Of a stretch of DNA of 7,461 nucleotides, positions 5,312 to 7,461 are shown piece after piece. A program made the translations under genes and the position numbers. This stretch comes from Gemmatimonadota bacterium (lineage in GTDB: Bacteria; Gemmatimonadota; Gemmatimonadetes; Gemmatimonadales; GWC2-71-9). The notes beneath the pieces were generated by a model. The model ran no database searches, was not told where the DNA came from, and saw nothing but the letters and a program-made list of their open reading frames with translations. The stretch covers positions 1 through 7,461 of the forward strand of contig JAPULP010000352.1 of the NCBI GenBank assembly GCA_027294815.1, written 5' to 3'. How positions within the stretch are numbered: position 1 is the stretch's first letter; the number at the start of each line of letters is the position of its first letter.

Positions 5312-6265
5312 TTATCGGGGCGTGTCGGCTCGGGCGATTTCCGCTTCGGCAGCGATGTATCCGAACGCCGACCATTGGGTGGCGGACAACACCGTCCGCC
5401 ACACACGATCAGCCTCTTCAGGCCGGTCCGTGAGGGCGTACCAGTTCCCCACGCCGTATCCCATGGTGGCGTTGGTCAGCGGCTCGCCCTGGTCGTCGGA
5501 GTTCAACAGCGCGGTAGGTGAAAGTTGACCGGTGAACAGGAGCAGCAGCCGGTGGTAGGTGTGGTTCTCGATAATGTCCATGTCGAGACTGATCGGGTCG
5601 AGGGCAGCCGCGGCGTCGTCATCGAGGCCCAAGCGTTTCAACGTCATGTAGAGCCAGTAGGATGTGGCAACGAGGGCGTCCGGATTTTTCGATACTTCCA
5701 TGCATTCGCGATAGGCCTGCACGGCGTCCGCAAAACGTCCGGTCAAGTAGTAAGTCAGCCCGAGGTGATACCAGATGTTGAACTGCAACGTGCTGGTGGG
5801 AATGTTTCGCGCGTTCGGCAGCCCGTCGGGTTCGATCTCATCTTCGGTACCCAGGATGAGGTTTGCCGCGTGCTCGAGGTCGTCCACTGCGAGATCGAAC
5901 CTTCGCACGCTGATATAACGGTGGCCGCGGTGACGATACATCCGAGGGTCCTTCGGGTGGAGTTCGATGCCTTTCGTATAGACCTCAATCGCTTCCCTAT
6001 ACTGTCCCAGATACGCGGTCCGGCGACCCAACCAAATGATCGCATCGGCGGCGGTGGAGTCCGCTGCGTAGTTGTTTTGGGCCGTGACGAGTCTTTGCTC
6101 GTGCGCCATTTGCACCTCGTCGGTCAACGGTGGTGCGGCCAATGTGTCGCCGAACAGTGAAACGGCCTGGGCGCCTGGAGGAAGCGGCCACAGCCGAGAG
6201 CCCGCGTTTTCTTCCGCGCACGCGATCGTGGTCGTAGTCAGGGCCATCAACGCGAGCCTACGCAT
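5312..6265 (-). CDS. TPR-repeat lipoprotein of unknown specific function
   Basis: This is a 317-residue exported protein. The N-terminus MRRLALMALTTTTIAC has two arginines, a hydrophobic core and a lipobox-like TIAC, so cleavage and lipidation at Cys16 are expected, anchoring it in the envelope. TPR-type helical hairpins follow at about 73-106 (WLGRRTAYLGQYREAIEVYT), 108-138, 162-195 (WYHLGLTYYLTGRFADAVQA), 196-222 and 270-310. TPR arrays mediate protein contacts; no enzyme motif is seen and the partner is unknown. The frame stays open upstream to 6574, but the extra 103 residues lack domain character and run into the 5' end of the divergent hydrolase gene. The ATG at 6265 has GGAG six bases upstream and begins a proper signal peptide, so it is chosen. 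The GGDEF-EAL gene follows on the same strand after 101 bp without a visible terminator. Confidence 0.87.
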   Translation of the reverse strand: MRRLALMALTTTTIACAEENAGSRLWPLPPGAQAVSLFGDTLAAPPLTDEVQMAHEQRLVTAQNNYAADSTAADAIIWLGRRTAYLGQYREAIEVYTKGIELHPKDPRMYRHRGHRYISVRRFDLAVDDLEHAANLILGTEDEIEPDGLPNARNIPTSTLQFNIWYHLGLTYYLTGRFADAVQAYRECMEVSKNPDALVATSYWLYMTLKRLGLDDDAAAALDPISLDMDIIENHTYHRLLLLFTGQLSPTALLNSDDQGEPLTNATMGYGVGNWYALTDRPEEADRVWRTVLSATQWSAFGYIAAEAEIARADTPR

Positions 6266-6271
6266 GGAGCG

Positions 6272-6275
6272 CTCC
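6272..6275 (-). promoter_or_regulatory. Shine-Dalgarno deciding the TPR lipoprotein start
   Basis: GGAG on the minus strand is separated by 6 nt from the ATG at 6265. It supports the internal start, which creates a lipoprotein signal peptide, over the longer open frame. Confidence 0.6.
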
Positions 6276-6311
6276 AGAAAGCGGTTTAGTAAGGGGATGG
6301 CGGACTCCGCT

Positions 6312-6340
6312 ATCGTACCGCGGTTGGCGAGGTGAGTCCA
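6312..6340 (-). promoter_or_regulatory. Possible promoter of the TPR lipoprotein gene
   Basis: TGGACT (6340-6335) and TACGAT (6317-6312) on the minus strand are separated by exactly 17 bp, each with four of six consensus matches. A transcript would begin near 6305 and have a leader of about 40 nt. A weak match, listed because of position and spacing. Confidence 0.35.
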
Positions 6341-6380
6341 GTCCCTTACGCGGTGGCTGTAGTTGGACCAGATTCCTCGC

Positions 6381-7391
6381 ATGTCTCTCAGTAATTTCGC
6401 CCAATCGACATTTAAACCTGCGCGCTGGCTCCCGGGGCCGCACCTCCAGACCGCCGGCGCGCGGTTCCTCAGACCCAGCGGCGCCATGCCGTTGTGGCGG
6501 GAGCGAATTGAGCTCCCGGATGGAGACTTCGTCGACTTGGATTTTGCGACCGATCCCAAGACCCTGCCTGGCAATGGACGACCACTCGTGTTGCTGCTTC
6601 ACGGCCTCGAGGGGAGCGCGCAATCCAAGTACGCATTGGAAGCCTACCGTGCGTTGAACCGTCAAGGCATTGCGAGCGTGGGGCTGAATTTCCGATCGTG
6701 CAGCGGCGAACTGAACCGTTTGCCTCGCCTGTATCACTCGGGTGAGACGGCGGACATCGAGTACGTATTGCGTTTCCTCGCCGAACGATTTCCCGACCAG
6801 CGCCGAGGCGTGATTGGATTCTCGTTGGGTGGGAACGCCCTGCTCAAATTCCTCGGGGAGAGCGGTGATCACGCCCGACGGTACGTAGAGGCCGCCGCCG
6901 CGATCTCCGTGCCCTACGATTTGTCCGCGGGGGCCGATTACCTGGATCGGCCTTCGGGACGCATCTACATGTGGTTTCTCCTGCGCAAACTCCAGCGCAA
7001 GGTTCGAGCCAAACTGCAGGTGATGCCACCGGAGGTCGACACCTCGCGGGCATTGTCTGCCACGACGTTTCGTGAATTCGACGATGCGGCGACCGCTCCG
7101 CTTCACAAGTTCGAGGGCGCCGAAGACTACTATCGGCGGTCCAGCTCGGCTCAGTATGTCACCCGTATCCGAATTCCAACGTTGCTATTGCAATCCACCG
7201 ACGACCCCTTTCAGCCTGGTCGGTGCGTGCCGGTGGAGGCGTTCCGCGACAATGAGCATATCCTGTCGGCGGTCATGGAGAACGGCGGTCACGTCGGATT
7301 CGTTGCGCGGAGCTTGCCCTGGAAACCGGTTTTTTGGGCCGAGCGCGAGATGGCGAGGTTTATGCGGGCGATGCTCAATGGTAAGACGTGA
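6381..7391 (+). CDS. yheT: YheT-family alpha/beta hydrolase
   Basis: This 336-residue putative esterase/hydrolase has the YheT layout. The N-terminal FKPARWLPGPHLQT (11-24) is typical of the family, followed by HGLEGS at 74-79 (oxyanion region), NFRSCSGELNRLPRLYHSGET at 103-123 and the nucleophile elbow GFSLGG with Ser148. The likely catalytic acid is Asp275 (STDDPF), and His304 (NGGHVGF) completes the triad. There is no signal peptide, so it is probably cytoplasmic. Physiological substrates of the family are poorly known; an acyl ester is the general expectation. The ATG at 6381 is preferred over an upstream in-frame TTG at 6363 because family similarity begins just after it; the Shine-Dalgarno is weak. 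It is divergent from the TPR lipoprotein across 115 bp. Its TGA stop lies inside the first unit of a heptamer array, so the end of the gene borders a repeat. Confidence 0.93.
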   Translation: MSLSNFAQSTFKPARWLPGPHLQTAGARFLRPSGAMPLWRERIELPDGDFVDLDFATDPKTLPGNGRPLVLLLHGLEGSAQSKYALEAYRALNRQGIASVGLNFRSCSGELNRLPRLYHSGETADIEYVLRFLAERFPDQRRGVIGFSLGGNALLKFLGESGDHARRYVEAAAAISVPYDLSAGADYLDRPSGRIYMWFLLRKLQRKVRAKLQVMPPEVDTSRALSATTFREFDDAATAPLHKFEGAEDYYRRSSSAQYVTRIRIPTLLLQSTDDPFQPGRCVPVEAFRDNEHILSAVMENGGHVGFVARSLPWKPVFWAEREMARFMRAMLNGKT

Positions 7392-7408
7392 GAGGTGAGA
7401 AGTGAGAA
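7388..7408. repeat. Tandem GTGAGAA heptamers overlapping the yheT stop
   Basis: Three 7-nt units, GTGAGAG, GTGAGAA and GTGAGAA, begin one base before the TGA of the hydrolase gene and use it as part of the first unit. The unit length matches the TGTAGGG element at 2899-2975. Confidence 0.8.
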
Positions 7409-7427
7409 GGCCTGCTGAATAGCCAAT

Positions 7428-7455
7428 ATTCAAGATTCAAGATTCGATATTCACC
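7428..7455. repeat. Degenerate ATTCAAG heptamer array
   Basis: Four consecutive 7-nt units share ATTC: ATTCAAG, ATTCAAG, ATTCGAT and ATTCACC. The array lies 19 bp after the GTGAGAA units and close to the window end; it may continue or be mirrored beyond 7461. No gene is visible from 7392 to the end. Confidence 0.7.
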
Positions 7456-7461
7456 GGGCCT

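Noticed and set aside
5312..6574. TPR protein extended 103 residues upstream.
   Set aside because: The extension runs across the divergent yheT 5' end, lacks domain features, and would bury a good Shine-Dalgarno plus lipoprotein signal peptide at 6265.

Overview
The window is GC-rich bacterial chromosome, mostly housekeeping and signalling genes. There are no tRNA or rRNA genes, no transposase and no CRISPR array. A lipoprotein signal peptide and a GGDEF/EAL protein point to a free-living bacterium that exports lipoproteins and uses cyclic di-GMP. The phylum cannot be fixed from sequence alone. The short 7-nt intergenic repeats recall, from memory only, environmental Gemmatimonadota-like genomes, so treat that as a weak guess.

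Layout. (1) 1-876 (+): the 3' part of a multi-pass membrane protein built from two homologous halves; its start lies left of the window. (2) 954-1139 (+): a strongly base-paired segment ending in a textbook intrinsic terminator, either an unidentified small RNA or a structured 3' UTR. (3) 1160-1880 (-): the most unusual part. A MarR-family regulator with several cysteines is followed by a 31-codon gene with an ideal Shine-Dalgarno sequence, whose peptide carries three Cys-Cys pairs. An inverted repeat of the form GTTGT-N5-ACAAC lies over the MarR promoter, and a second copy lies just before the peptide gene. This looks like a small self-regulated, thiol-based sensing or binding module, possibly for a soft metal or arsenite. 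(4) 1889-2857 (-): a PLP-dependent threonine/serine dehydratase. (5) 2899-2975: a perfect inverted repeat with 27-nt arms made of TGTAGGG heptamers, ending four bases before the start of the next gene. (6) 2980-3435 (+): an EVE-domain protein, convergent with (7) 3438-5210 (-), a PAS-GGDEF-EAL protein for cyclic di-GMP turnover. (8) 5312-6265 (-): a TPR lipoprotein, divergent from (9) 6381-7391 (+), a YheT-family alpha/beta hydrolase. (10) After 7388: two more arrays of 7-nt units, the first overlapping the hydrolase stop codon.

How they fit together. The MarR regulator and the Cys-rich peptide are the only pair with clear sequence evidence of shared control. The dehydratase lies upstream on the same strand, but MarR has its own promoter between them. 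The TPR lipoprotein and the GGDEF/EAL gene are co-directional with a 101-bp gap and may or may not share a transcript. The other genes look like unrelated neighbours.
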